Origin: Copromyces sp. CBS 386.78
Taxonomy: Eukaryota; Ascomycota; Sordariomycetes; Sordariales; Sordariaceae
Direction of reading: 5' to 3'
Assembly (NCBI GenBank): GCA_030685235.1
Contig: MU839129.1
Location: 124,001-188,000, forward strand
Length of the DNA stretch: 64,000 nucleotides
The notes beneath the pieces were generated by a model that was not told the origin of the DNA, searched no databases, and saw only the letters and a list, made by a program, of their open reading frames with translations. Positions 32,897 through 44,418 of the stretch are shown here, piece after piece; the first letter of the stretch is position 1; each line of letters begins with the position of its first letter. The translations under genes were made by a program, and so were the position numbers.

Positions 32897-35477
32897 CTAC
32901 CCAACCCTAACCTCCCCATTCCCACTAGTCAACCCGACCCTAACCCGACTTCCCTCCCCCCTATCACCTCCCACATCCCCCTTCCTCGCCACTATCTCCT
33001 TATTAAACCCGGGCCACTGCTCCCCACTCTTGATCAGCTTGACATCCTTCCCGCTGACGCCCAACTTGCCGCTAAGCGAAGTCATGACGATCTCGCCCTC
33101 CCAGGAAACGGGCAGGTAGAGGTGGAAGTCGCCGGAGGTGGAGGTGTGTTGGTTGTGAAGGTTACGGAGCGCTGGAGTGCTGGAGGTGGCACGGGAGGAG
33201 ATATATAGAGGCTCAAAAATCGTAATGGAAGTGGTACCCGAGGTAGAAGACGTCGATACCTCCACCGGCTTGCTATCGCCCGCCTCCTTGAGCACCGGGA
33301 GCAACCCAAGTTTCAACGTCCCGCTAGTTGACTTGACAGTAGCACTGCTCGAACAAGCTGCAAGACCATGGACGTTGCCGCTGGTTGTGTGCACGTCTAG
33401 GACATAATTCCTGTTGGGCACTTGGGGTGTTTTGCCAGCCACGCCACGTGTGCGGAAGTTCACGTCGCCCGAGGTGGAACGGATGGCTAGCTCTGCGTTG
33501 GACGAGGAGTCCTTGTCCCAGCGGTTTTGCGGTTCGATGCCGATTTGGATGTCTCCTGCTGTCGACTTGAGGATTAAGGAGTCGAAAAGTGGCCAGACGC
33601 CGTAGATTTGGCCTGAGGTGGTGTACCCTTCTAGTCGGCGGGGGTGGAAGGCGAAAGAGTCTGGGGATGTGTCGCGGGGCGGGACCTCCTTGTTTGTTCT
33701 CCCTTGGGTGATATCCTTGCCGCCCGAGGAAGCAGAGATGATGTTACCTGCCACGGCATCAAACCGGGCAAGCGTCCTGACGGTTAGGGACAAGTTATCA
33801 AGCAGCTGTACGCCCAAATGGATGGTGGCGATCTGGAGGTAGTTGAGCTCTGCGTCCTCGGGTACCCAGACGGTGGCTTTGACTATGGCGCATAGTTGGA
33901 GGTTGCGCTGGCCCGTGTTGAGTCCGTCGGGGGTCTTGATGGTGAGGGTCTGGTCGGAGGGGTTCCAGTGCGTTTCGATCTTGGAGAATATGCGGTCGTC
34001 GTTGGCGGTAACCTCTATAACGATGGACGGGTCGGGTGTGTCTTTACTGGAACGACGGACGATCACTTCGCCTTGGATTGAAACGTACGTGTCGTAGTGG
34101 TGCGTGTCTTCTTCGAAGCGCTCTTGGTTGATGGTCAGGTGCTTGCTAGACGAGAAGGAGACGTCGTAGGTCTCGGCCGGACGGGTGACGGTGCGGCCGC
34201 CGCGGCACCGGTAGCGCGAGAACCAATCGGATTCGTTGTCGATGTCAGGGTATTGCATGACGGGCGGTCTTGATGGTCTTGATGGTGAAGAATCTCCTCC
34301 TCGTCCGTTGCCGCCGCCATTCCCGGGACGAGAGGGGGGAGAGGGGGTTGATGGGTTGTTATTGTGGCCAGACTGGGGACACGAGTTAGTAACGGACCAA
34401 CAGAATGGCACAAGCATGCGAGGGATATGCACGTGGAATTGTTGTCCAATGTGGCACAGCATCCCCCGCATTGCATTACTTGAGCAGAGATAGACATGAC
34501 ATGACATAGATAAGTCGACTTACATTGGACGGAGGGGCAAAAAAGCCTAACAAAAGAACCGCAACAACCAACGCCAAGAGAGTCTTCCTGACGGTTTCCC
34601 GAGAGGGCAGACGATTACTCACTCGCTCAGTCCATGTAGGCTTGACGTTCCCTGGCCCATCGCCGGGGTTGCCGCCCATGCTTTCCGGACCACCACGACT
34701 CAGCAGGCCAGTGGACTCGTCGGGACGACCCATGCCGTCGGTGGAGGAGGAGGAGGAGGATGGTGTTCTTGCCTGAGGAAAGGTCTGGTAAGCTGTTGAG
34801 GATGCTGCGTGTGAGTTCAAGGGGCTTGTTGGCGAAGCCGAGGTCGGCGAAGGAGTATAGGCGGGAGGAGCTTCAAAGAGGAAAGGTGAAGAGCCGTGAC
34901 TGGATGTTGATTGACGATGGCGTTGAGGATAGGCCGTGTAGGGTGACCCAGACGTCGGGGGTATATATGGGGATGAGGATGATGCAGCTTGTGATGGGAA
35001 GTGCGGGTAGTACGCGGCCTGGTGTGGTTGCGAGTGGGCCGATGGCGTGGCATATGTCGAAGTGGAAACGGGAAGAGATGGATAGCCGCCATCCATCCGA
35101 GATGACTGATGCCTTGTGTTTCCCTCATCTGCGTTGTAGATGTCTTCGTCACGCCCTGATAAGCGAGCCGCCTCTCTTGCCTTGCTGTCGCCGGTCATTG
35201 ACGGGTCAATAGACGGGTCATCTTCCAAGACAGGTTGAGAAAAGAGAGAGTTAAATGAAGGTCCTAATGGGTCGAGAGACGGGTCCTCCTCCAATGGAGG
35301 AACAGAAAAGGGAGAGTTGAACGAAGGTTCTGACGTGTTATTGACCAAGTCATCGATAGGCATGAATGCATTTTGGATTTGCCCTTGGTCGTGTTGAGGG
35401 CTAGCAGCATTCTCCATCTCCTCGTCGTTACCCAGGCCCGGGTACGAGTAGAGGTTGTCTGAATAGGGGTGCGACAT
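32897..35477 (-). CDS. type II membrane protein with DUF4097/adhesin-like ectodomain
   Basis: Exon 35477-34524 joins exon 34372-32897 across a 151-base GTAAGT...CCCCAG intron in phase 0, giving 809 residues. Residues 1-295 are cytoplasmic and disordered (Ser/Pro/Thr/Gln), with two near-identical acidic repeats (PSFNSPFSVPPLEEDPSLDP and PSFNSLFSQPVLEDDPSIDP). A single transmembrane helix follows (TLLALVVAVLLLGFF, about 299-313), then a Gly/Pro/Ser linker. The ectodomain of about 450 residues contains recurring beta-solenoid steps (STAGDIQIG, STSGDVNF, TTSGNVHG, STSGTLKLG, STSGDFHLY), the pattern of DUF4097 or putative adhesin domains. A cell-surface or wall-contact role is inferred; no GPI signal or signal peptide is present. 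Confidence 0.82.
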
Positions 35478-36302
35478 GATGGCTGAGAACTCTTCGCGTC
35501 TATGAGAGTTGTAGACCCGAGTGTCAAAATCTCGGGAGTAACCGTTAAAGATTCCGGCGTCGATTTTGCCTTGCCGCTTAGGTTAGACAGAGGCTCCGTC
35601 AATAATCACGGACCACGGGCAGCGTCGGTTAAGCTGTAATTACGACGGCATGTAACCTGTCAAGTCATAAGAAAAGTCTTGTGTGAATCCGTGAGGGAGG
35701 AATAAGAAGAAGAACGCGCGTTTGGTAGTATATAGTTGTGATTTGTACAGGAAAGAGTTTTGTCAAGACAAAAAAAATTACGAATCCCATTAACAGAAAG
35801 GGCTGGAGGGGGGCGTTAAGGTGATATCTTGATACTTCAGTCGTAAGCTGCATGCAACGCCAGTCAACTCTACATATTGGAACGGTTCGGATGTAAAGTA
35901 ACAAGATGCGAGCCTCCTAGTAGAAGCCCAAGGCATGGACAGGGGTTGACAAAAGGAAAGAGGTTACATTGGTGAAGGGGGGGAATTTGGATATCAAGAA
36001 CTTTGCAGCAGGTTTATGACTCCCCAACGGGCGAAAGCTGACGAGTCCTCAGGGCGACGTTTTGGTTGTTGTTTCCCGCCGACCTCTCGATTGTCTTTGA
36101 CATGGGAGATTCTCGGCTGTTGGTCGAAGAACATTGGCCTGTTTGTTGTTACTTGCGTGTTAACGAGCTTCCTAATCGGGACGGGGAAGCCCCAGTGGGC
36201 TTGACGATGAACAAAAGTGCGGTGCCGAATAAGCGCGGGGTAAAACTGGCAAAGATTGGGAATGATAGTATCAAAGGTGCTTGCTCTCTTAACAGAGTAG
36301 GC
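35478..36302. other. spacer between the adhesin-like gene and the RIP-like element
   Basis: Promoter and leader of the adhesin-like gene. No further gene seen. Confidence 0.5.
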
Positions 36303-36372
36303 AGCTCACCTCACACATAAGTCTAACCTCGGATCATACACGGAGCGCCAAGATCCCAAAAAGGGTGCCGCC
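36303..36372 (+). repeat. left terminal inverted repeat
   Basis: Left arm of the element; complementary to 37571-37640 with transitions and short indels. The GC content contrasts with the AT-rich interior. Confidence 0.85.
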
Positions 36373-37009
36373 CCACACTATAAAAAAAACTTAGCCGAAG
36401 TCGGATACCTTAACAATTAATTTTCATTATTTTATATTATAAATTTTTATCACTAGAGTTATTTTTAACTTATACTAGGTCTATATTACATAATACCCTC
36501 ATATGTATTTCGAATATATTTACAAACTATTAAATTTTAATTTTATATTATAAAATTTTGTTTAGAATTATATTTAATTTATATTAGAAGTCTATATTAT
36601 ATAATAATTTCAAATCTATTTCAAATAAATTTAGAAATAAATAAATTATTATTTTATATTATAAAATCTTCTTAAAGTTTATATTATATAATAGTTTCAA
36701 ATCTATTGCAGATACATTTAGAAACAATTAAATTAATATTTTAAATTATAGAATTTTCTGCAAGTTATTTTTAGTTTATACTAGCAGTTTATATTATATA
36801 ATAATTTTAAATTTATTGCAAATGCGTTTCAGAATCATTAAATTATTATTTTAAATTAAAAAAAAAATATAAAATTATTTTTAGTTTATACTAGCACTTT
36901 ATATTATATTATATTTTCGAATCTATTATAAATCTATTTTATTCTTATTTGTAATATATTTAAAACAAATTACTAGAATCTATTTTAAAGAAAAATATAT
37001 TTTATATAA

Positions 37010-37240
37010 AATAAATATAATATTCATTTAGTAAATACTTCATAAAAATTATAAATAGATTTAAAGATATTAGAAATCTATTACAAATGTATTTAAATAT
37101 ATAAACTATAAAATCTAATTAAAATAAATATAATATTTATTTGGTAAATAATTCATAAAAATTATAAATAGATTTAAACATATTGGAAATCTATTATAAA
37201 TATATTTAATTATATAAACTATAAAATCTAATTAAAATAA
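37010..37240. repeat. tandem ~113 bp AT-rich repeat inside the element
   Basis: Two consecutive units (from ~37010 and ~37123) share AATAAATATAATATT, TTCATAAAAATTATAAATAG and ATAAACTATAAAATCTAAT in the same order and orientation. More decayed units of similar length flank them on both sides. Confidence 0.75.
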
Positions 37241-37570
37241 ATCTAATATATAAATTGAAACTTAAATTAATTAAAAAATAATTATATTAAATAAATTATA
37301 AATATACTAAAAATAAATTTAAAATCCTTTATAAATTGAAAGTAAAATTAATTAAAAAAAATTATTATATTATATAACTTAGAAAATAATTATATTAAAT
37401 AGATCATAAATATACTAGAAATAAATTTAAAATCTTATTACGAAATTTAAACTAAAGTTAATTAAAAAATAATTATTATATTATCTAATTTAACTACTAG
37501 TAAGCGAGCACGGTATAAATTCTTTTTTTACATACGTTGAAGGCCTCCGATCAAGGTCCGAAGTCTATCT

Positions 37571-37640
37571 TAGCATCCCTTTTGGGCATTCTTAGCGCTC
37601 CGTATATGATCCGAGGTCAGACCTATGTGTGAGGTGAGCT
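37571..37640 (-). repeat. right terminal inverted repeat
   Basis: Right arm; read on the minus strand it begins AGCTCACCTCACACATAGG and follows the left arm closely through GATCATATACGGAGCG. Confidence 0.85.
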
Positions 37641-38792
37641 AGCAACTCTCTCTTGACATCACCCCGGTCACTTTATCGCCGTAAGGCTGGAAGCTTTCAA
37701 AACAATCATGATGGATTGGTGAAGCTGCGATGTCCGTGGCGAGCTCGTGGAAGCCACAAGAAGACAACCTATATCTGCCACTGACAGTTGCGACACTACT
37801 AACTGGACCGTAGCGCACAGTATGGCTAGAATGGAATGGCAAAAGCTTCGTCAGCCTCCAATTAGACCCTAGCTGGATGAGCTCTTTTCGCTGAATTACA
37901 TATCTACACATGTTAATTCCTAGTGAAGAAACATCATGGAAAAGAGGAAATACGGCCATCAAGATGAGCCGCGCATATAGGAATGTACGTTCCCACTCAT
38001 GCTACCTATAGCACTTGGACCAACAAACCCGATCTTCCACTTCCTTTTTTTTTGTCCTTTCCTCCGTCTGATCCCATTCCTACCCAATCCTGCCCCGCAG
38101 CCCTCCAACACAACCGTCGCCAACGCTATGCTTTGCTCTTAATATGTGTTTTTAGGGGTTCGCCTTCGTTTCACTTGAAATGACATTACCCGTTTGAGTC
38201 TAATGGTATCTCTCGTCCTCTTATGCCAAACGCCAGGGCTATATGTTGGTAAGGTTGCCAACCTCTCAACGACAAAAAAAAACCAAAAAAAAAACAGCCA
38301 ATTGCTGGTTGTAACGCTTCTTCTTCTTATTCTTCCTCCTCCTCATCTCTTGCGGTGCCACCCACTGTATCCAGGACAGTCCTGGCTTCCAATATCTTCG
38401 CTTCTTCGCCTCCTCCTTTTCTCCGCATCCTTGAAAGCAACACCCCCCGACTGAGCAGCTGCCACACTGCGTGGACACATGTTTGTGGATACGGACTGAA
38501 TCCCGCCCGGCTATTTCCTCTGCTTAGCTCCAATAAATGCCAGTTAGGAGTGAGGTTGTGTATCCACAAGCGAGGAGGAAGCGAGCTGTGGCTTGGGGAG
38601 ATGTAAGGCATAACACACATATGTAGATATGTATGCGAATGTTGCGATGCCTTCTCCGGGTCTCCCATTAGTGCCTGTCGGGATGATTGATGAGCAGCTG
38701 CCACACTGCCATAAGTCGCATCGTGGCTCGGAAATGGTGACCGCTCATGGCGTTCAAGAACAGATTGCCAGCCATGCCCCCAGAGTGTCCGA
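37641..38792. other. spacer right of the element, 3' of sal1
   Basis: No gene recognised. Contains CTT/CCT microsatellite sequence around 38320-38345 and the 3' untranslated region of sal1 at its right end. Confidence 0.5.
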
Positions 38793-41317
38793 TCAGTGCA
38801 AGTCAAGGACCGTCTTCATGTTCTCATAGCAGACCCAGGTAATACTAAGAGCCGGTGCTACTTTGAGCAGATTTGGGGTCAAGCCCTTGTAGAGACCACG
38901 AAAGCCCTCGTTGCGGATTGTTTTCGTTGCGACATCGACAAAACCGGTGTAGGTGGGTGGGTGCATCGCTGTCCCCTGAGTCTGGAGCCTTGTTCGGAGG
39001 ACGTTGAGCGGATACACCACTGTGGCACCTAATGCTCCCGATGATGCTCCGAGAACGCCCATAGCAATGTTTCCTGGCCCCGCATCGTCTTCGTGCACGC
39101 CGTAGTACTTAGCTTTGGCGCGCCTGTACGACTTTTTGAGGAGCTCGAAAGTGCCGATGTCGATGGCACTATAAGGGAACATGCCGATGAGGCCGAGACC
39201 AAGACCTCGATATGCTGCACGAAGACCGCCGTCCGCCCACATTTGCTTGGCCGTACGAATAAGGAGGGCATTACCCTTGGGGCCACCTTCGACGGTCTCG
39301 CACTGCAGCCGGAACTTGAGAGTGTCGATGGGATAAACGCAGAACTGGGCCGTCATACCGCCCATACCGCCAGCGACGAATTTCGACACAGTACTTATTT
39401 GTGACGGGTCGTTGTGGCCCTCGTAGGCCGCAAGAAACCGTTTTGAGGCTTCATAAGAGCCGAACTAGCCGAACATTAGCACCGAAAGTTTGAGAAGCCT
39501 CTCAAAAGGCAGGATGACGCTATTTACCCGAATGGCAGATTCTGGCATGATCTTGACAACGTTCAACCCGTTTCCTATGAGCCTGTTAGTCCTGAATGGG
39601 CATCTCCGGGAGACCCGGGCATGGTTTGTAGGGTATCGGTTTCACTTTACCTGCAAAAAAGGTCTTGATTCCACCGGCCCGCCATAGCGTTTTGACGGCT
39701 TCGTAAATGGGGCCACCTGCATTGCGCAGAGCGTTGAGAGGCTGGCCACTTTTGACAGCCTCGACTGCGATGGCGGACTTTGGTTTTGTGTTGACGAGGA
39801 GGAAGACTTTGAGACGGTCGAGAGGCGCGGTAGCAGTGCGCGACACTCCACCTGAGATGGCACCGGCGAGGAAGTAACCTGCGTCGGGTAGTAACTCTGT
39901 CAGTCCGCTTTTCACGACCTCCTCATCCTCCAGGCTGGTATCCTCTTGGCGGAGGTCGTGTTGCCCCGCGCCCTCCATCTGCTTGATAACTTGGCCATTG
40001 GCCGCCTTGTCTGCTAACACTTGCTCAGGGGTGGCGGCACCGACGGGTGCGACTTTGGACGGCGCCATGCTTGCCTCAGCACCTGGCTCGGCGGTGCCGA
40101 CGCGAGAGTGAGATGAGGGTGAGAAGGGTGGTGATTTTGAGTCTGGTGCGGGCGACTGAGAAGTAGGAGTAGTAGTAGCGCCCGGGTTGGCAATCTTTAA
40201 GAGAGAACCAAAAAGAGCGTTGAGAAGGAAGCGAGTCGTACCTATACCCTCAAGTGTCTCTTCGCTGACGAGCGAGTCGCCCTCTGCATTGACAGTCACT
40301 ATGGAGGAGTAAAACGACAGGGCGGCTTCAAGTGCAGAGGCGTGGTGTTCGTGGCCGTGGTCGTGGGTGGTGGGCATAAACAGGAGAAAGTCCCTTTTTT
40401 TATCAGACAGAGAGTTCAAGTCAGCCAACTGGTTCTCAAGGTTCTCAAAGTTCTCTCGTCTCTCGTGTGACCGAAGCAAACACTCGCTCGACCTCTTTCC
40501 GTCTTCTCATTCACTCGACTCCCCAAGACACGGCAATGCGCTTTAGGGGCAGACAACACTGCAGCAGCCTTTTAGCACGCGCGCAAAAGTCAAAATCGCT
40601 TTGACTCGGTCGCTAGCTGGTATTACAGGGTTAAATTGGGCGAGTGGAACTTGTGAAAAGTTGGCGCTTCCGGCTTCCCCAGCTTCGAGTGGGTCGTTTT
40701 GTTTACTTTCGATCCACTTCTTTTTCGTCGTCCTCTTCTTCTTCCGGGCTATTGTAAAAGAATCTGGTGACTTACCGCCACTCATCGAAGCTGATGTAGC
40801 CATCGTGGTCCATGTCGACCTCGTCGAAGAAGCCCGATAGCCTCTGGTTGGATACGGTCAGGCCGGCCTTCTTGAAAGCGCTACGCAGCTCGTTCTTGTC
40901 CAGCCGGCCATCCTTGTCGCGATCGATGGAGCGGAAGAGCAGCCATAGTTGGCGCTCGGCGGTCTCGACGAAGACGCGGAACTCTTCGTATTGGATCTTG
41001 CCGTCGCCGTTGGTGTCCACGACCTTGATGATGTCCTTGAGCATATTGTCGGCATTTTTCATGGCTGCAGGGAGACGGGCACTTTGGTGTCAGTATAAAT
41101 GGCAATTCCTGAAGATGCGCATAGGGATTCGCATTGGCAACGGCACTGGCTCACGATGATCAATCCTCCTCAACCCCTTCTGCAGCCCCTTCAAGTCGAG
41201 CTCGCCATGTCGCTGGGGATCTAGCTTCGTCCACAATTCCTCGACACGCTTGTCTCGTTGATTTTGCGATTCCTCCATGCCGGCTTCGAGCCCTGCGACC
41301 ACATCGGAAACCTTCAT
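38793..41317 (-). CDS. sal1: Ca2+-dependent mitochondrial ATP-Mg/Pi carrier (SCaMC type)
   Basis: Five exons: 41317-41155, 41064-40776, 40393-39651, 39574-39528 and 39464-38793, giving 637 residues. Junctions restore conserved text: RIDH-PMKNADN, FDEWR-DFLLFMP, TFFAG-NGLNVVKIMPESAIR and -FGSYEASKRF. EF-hand loops are at 71-82 (DTNGDGKIQYEE), 102-113 (DRDKDGRLDKNE) and 138-149 (DMDHDGYISFDE); a first hand (DPQRHGELDLKG) is degenerate. Three carrier repeats from about residue 323 carry PLDRLK, PIDTLK and PLNVLR. Calcium on the intermembrane-space side activates exchange of ATP-Mg or ADP for phosphate. The third intron-proximal gap (40394-40775, 382 bases) is unusually long for this window. The reading frame is open upstream of 41317, but no in-frame ATG was found there. 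Confidence 0.9.
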
Positions 41318-42651
41318 TCCCGCTGTCGGGTTATCATCATCTGACGCGGCATGCGCTGCGCAGATGGTCGGCGTTGTTTTTCGGATGTTTGCGCACGGCG
41401 GGGGAGGGGTCGGCGCGGAGAAGCCAGGGACCAGACGGCGGGAAGCCGGGAGCGAGTCAATGCAAGTTCGGCAGCACGATAAGAAGGGTCGCCGTCGGCA
41501 CGGTAAAGTTCAGCCAAGAGACGGCGCAGTGCAAGGCAATTGATGTGCAGTGCGGTGCAGCGCGGTGCAGTGGTTTTGGTAATCTTTCAATTCTTTCCGT
41601 CGTTCCCGTGGTATCTGCTTTGCAGTGCTGGCTCGCAGCTGAGGTTATGAGTGGGTGGTACGCAGGAGGCTCGGGGGGGCAGTGGTCAGAAATGGCAGAA
41701 AACAATACCGCCCAAGTCTAATTAAAAGGGTTTGGTGTAATCGATTGGGTATGACGTAGGACAGGGAGCGAAAGGGTCAGTGACTACAAATCGTAAGATG
41801 AGATGAAGAGATTTAAAGATTGTTACGAAATGCCATGCATTGTTGACTAAATGTAGGAAGTAGTCTATTCTTGTCGCAGAAGTGGAAGTAACAATGAGGG
41901 GCGCCCAGTCACTCGCAGCGGATGCAAAAATGGGATCTCGGCAAACTTTCAAGGGGAAAATTGAAGTCATTTTGGTGGAAAGAGATTGGAGCCAAGCCAC
42001 TGACTAGATGGGACGCTCGGGCGGTGTCACTTTCCATCGATCCTTCCTTCTCAAGCACTTTTTCGCACATTGCACCTGCCACTCTGCACAACCTTCACCC
42101 GTTCTCTTTTGAGGCGGACCCGGACTCGATATGTAGCAGACAATGGAGGGGAAGTGGTGCGAGTGGCCGAATGTGACACTCGCACTCACTTTGGACTCGG
42201 TGGTTAATTCAGCGAGAGTAGGCATTTGGCAGCTGCTGGACTCTACCCACTTCAAAGCAACAAGGCTCCAGCATCGAGCGTCTGTCATTTCTTTCGCAGC
42301 CTCTCTGATTTGCCAGCCCTGTCACAGCATGTGGACCCCTTTAAGTGCCTTCCCCCTCCAGCTCACTCTGTGCATATCTTATCTCCAATCTTATCAGTTT
42401 ATCTTATCACTGACACGTTCGCGGTGTCCATCCGATCGCAAGCCATCACGTAATGCTCCTTCCGTTCAACAGCTGAGCAAACACCAAATCGAAGGACGGG
42501 AGCGAGCTGAACAGTCCGGGACCTCTTCTACGCAGATTCTTCCGACCACCAAAACGCGCAACCCAGAACATCTCCTTCAGGCCAAGCGGACTTTCATGTC
42601 TGCAGCGCCTTGGGAAGACACAGCTAGACACACCGACGACACACCATCACA
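41318..42651. promoter_or_regulatory. divergent promoter region between sal1 and ssn8
   Basis: 1.33 kb between divergent starts. CAGTGCAGTGCGGTGCAG-like short repeats occur at 41540-41572. No coding feature supported. Confidence 0.45.
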
Positions 42652-43756
42652 ATGGCAGCCAACTACTGGGAATCGACCCAGCGCAAACACTGGCTGTTTA
42701 CTAAAGATGAACTCGCCGCCATGCGCGCGAAGCTGGAGGCTGAAGATGCCAACTTGGTGGCCTCGTTCCCCCTCCCGCAACTGCGCCATCTGAACATCTA
42801 CTTCAACCAACGTTCGTCGTATCTCCCCCCGTCCGTCCGTCAGTCTGTCCGATGAACAAGGTCGCCAACACACCTCGGTCCTTCCTCTAGAAATCAACCG
42901 TATCGGCAAGCGCTTGGGGATCCGACAGCAGGCCTTGGCCACCGCCCAAGTCTACATCAAGCGCTTTTACACCAAAGTCGAGATCCGGCGCACCAATCCC
43001 CACCACGTTATCGTGACCGCCCTATATCTGGCCTGCAAGATGGAGGAATGTCCACAGCACATTCGGATTATGGCCAATGAGGCCCGCACCTTTTGGCCTG
43101 CCGACTTCCAATCCCAGACAGACGTGGCAAGGATAGGCGAGTGCGAGTTCTACCTGATTTCGGAAATGAGCTCGCATCTCATCGTCCATTCGCCCTACCG
43201 TACCCTCACCAGCTTACAAGGGGAGCTTGGTCTGGCGCAAGAGGACGTCAATCTTGCCTGGTCCGTCATCAACGACCACTACATGACGGATCTGCCGCTA
43301 CTTTACCCACCACATGTCATAGCCTTGACAGCCATTCTCTTGGCTCTGGTGTTGCGTCAGGATCCCAGTGGTCGCCTCCCTGGAACAGCCGCGTCGAACT
43401 CGGGACTGGCAGCCGCTTCGGCAGCGTTGGCTCAGGCACAGGCGCGCGCTGCGATGATGGCTGGGGGTGGCCAGACTGTGTCTGGTCTCGCCCATCAGTC
43501 GTCTTCTGGATTGCAGGCTATGCTTCCACCCCAGTCACCAGCCGGAGAAGGCCCTGCCGAAGGGACCAAAAACCCACGTATGGCAAAGGTTCACCGATTT
43601 GCTGCGTGGCTCTCCGATAGTAACATTGACATCGAGGCAATGGTGGACTGCACGCAGGAGTTGATCTCCTTTTATGAATGCCATGAGCAGTACAACGACA
43701 AGAACACTCGGGAGCAGATCAACAGATTTGTCAAGGCGCGCGGGTTGGATAAGTGA
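42652..43756 (+). CDS. ssn8: cyclin C, Mediator kinase-module subunit
   Basis: Exons 42652-42811 and 42891-43756 across a 79-base GT-AG intron encode 341 residues. The N-terminus MAANYWESTQRKHWLF is a hallmark of cyclin C. The first cyclin box runs from about residue 45 (IGKRLGIRQQALATAQVYIKRFY, TALYLACKMEE) and the second from about 170 (LAWSVINDHYMTDLPLLYPPHVIALTAILLA, quoted as adjoining blocks). An Ala/Gly/Ser/Gln-rich loop of about 70 residues interrupts the second box before KVHRFAAWLSDSNIDIEAMV. The protein partners Ssn3/CDK8 in the Mediator kinase module, which represses or tunes RNA polymerase II transcription in the nucleus. Confidence 0.93.
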
Positions 43757-44219
43757 GGTATTGGTTCTGGAATCATGGACCGAACTGCTCTTATTCGATG
43801 AATGTCTGATAAACCGACGAGACAACGACACCGCGACTACACAGCGGAACCCACGTCTTGCTATCAGATTTAGACCGGTATGACCCCTACTTCCCTGTTT
43901 CTCTCCTTTGTTTATGTAGGAGGGACTCTCAATTATCGTCAATGCTATAAGCTCTGAAGCTGATAGGTGTACGCATCTCTCCAAGACTAATAGTGGCATT
44001 CACATATCCATAGCGAAAATGATCATACAAACACTGATAATCAAGCCTTTTTAAGTTCAAAGCAAACGTCGACCAAGTGCAATACATTAAAAGCCAGGTG
44101 TCTCTCCTCGAAAGAAATTATTGGAAAAAGAGAACGTCACTTTCCCACCAACACCCGATTCCGTCGACCCCAGCGCCTTCTCCTTCGTTATGCTCTCCAG
44201 CGTAGGCACTGGTGCTCCC
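43757..44219. other. spacer 3' of ssn8
   Basis: 3' untranslated region of cyclin C; no further feature recognised. Confidence 0.5.
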
Positions 44220-44418
44220 TCACGATAGTCCCCAAGCCGTCGAACCTATATCAAACGCCGTCGTCCTCCTCATATCCCTCCTATACTTATCCACCCCCTT
44301 AAACTCACCCGCACGATGCAACACAGCCCTATTATCCCAAATCATCAAGCCACCAGACTGCTCCCAGCTTACGCTCTTCACATGGCAGTGATCAATCAGT
44401 CTTTCTTAGTCTCGTTCT
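44220..44418 (-). pseudogene. TauD/TfdA-type dioxygenase C-terminal relic
   Basis: A minus-strand frame ending in TGA at 44220 reads CHVKSVSWEQSGGLMIWDNR, then AVLHRAGEFKGVDKYRRDM and RRTTAFDIGSTAWGLS. This is the C-terminal segment of 2-oxoglutarate/Fe(II) dioxygenases of the TauD family, including the distal iron-ligand histidine region (WDNRAVLHR) and the oxoglutarate-binding arginine (MRR). A stop lies just upstream of this segment, and the catalytic HxD part and the rest of the ~300-residue domain are not found nearby. It is a truncated remnant rather than a gene, unless distant exons exist that I missed. Intact relatives oxidise taurine, sulfonates or related small molecules. Confidence 0.75.

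Larger units (their letters stand above)
36303..37640. mobile_element. AT-rich inverted-repeat element with RIP-like decay
   Basis: Terminal inverted repeats begin AGCTCACCTCACACATA at 36303 and end with its complement at 37640. The first 50 bases of the two arms differ at four positions, all transitions (A/G, A/G, C/T, C/T); beyond that the arms stay related to about 70 bp with small indels. The interior (about 36385-37510) is almost pure A/T and has no coding frame. It is built of tandem, degenerate units of roughly 87-118 bp, clearest as the pair starting near 37010 and 37123. No target-site duplication is obvious. Inverted ends plus extreme A/T bias fit a small non-autonomous DNA transposon (MITE-like), mutated by RIP. 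The class cannot be named from sequence alone. Confidence 0.8.

Noticed and set aside
40394..40775. Possible extra exon in the 382-base sal1 intron
   Set aside because: The conserved junction FDEWR-DFLLFMP is restored only by removing the whole interval.
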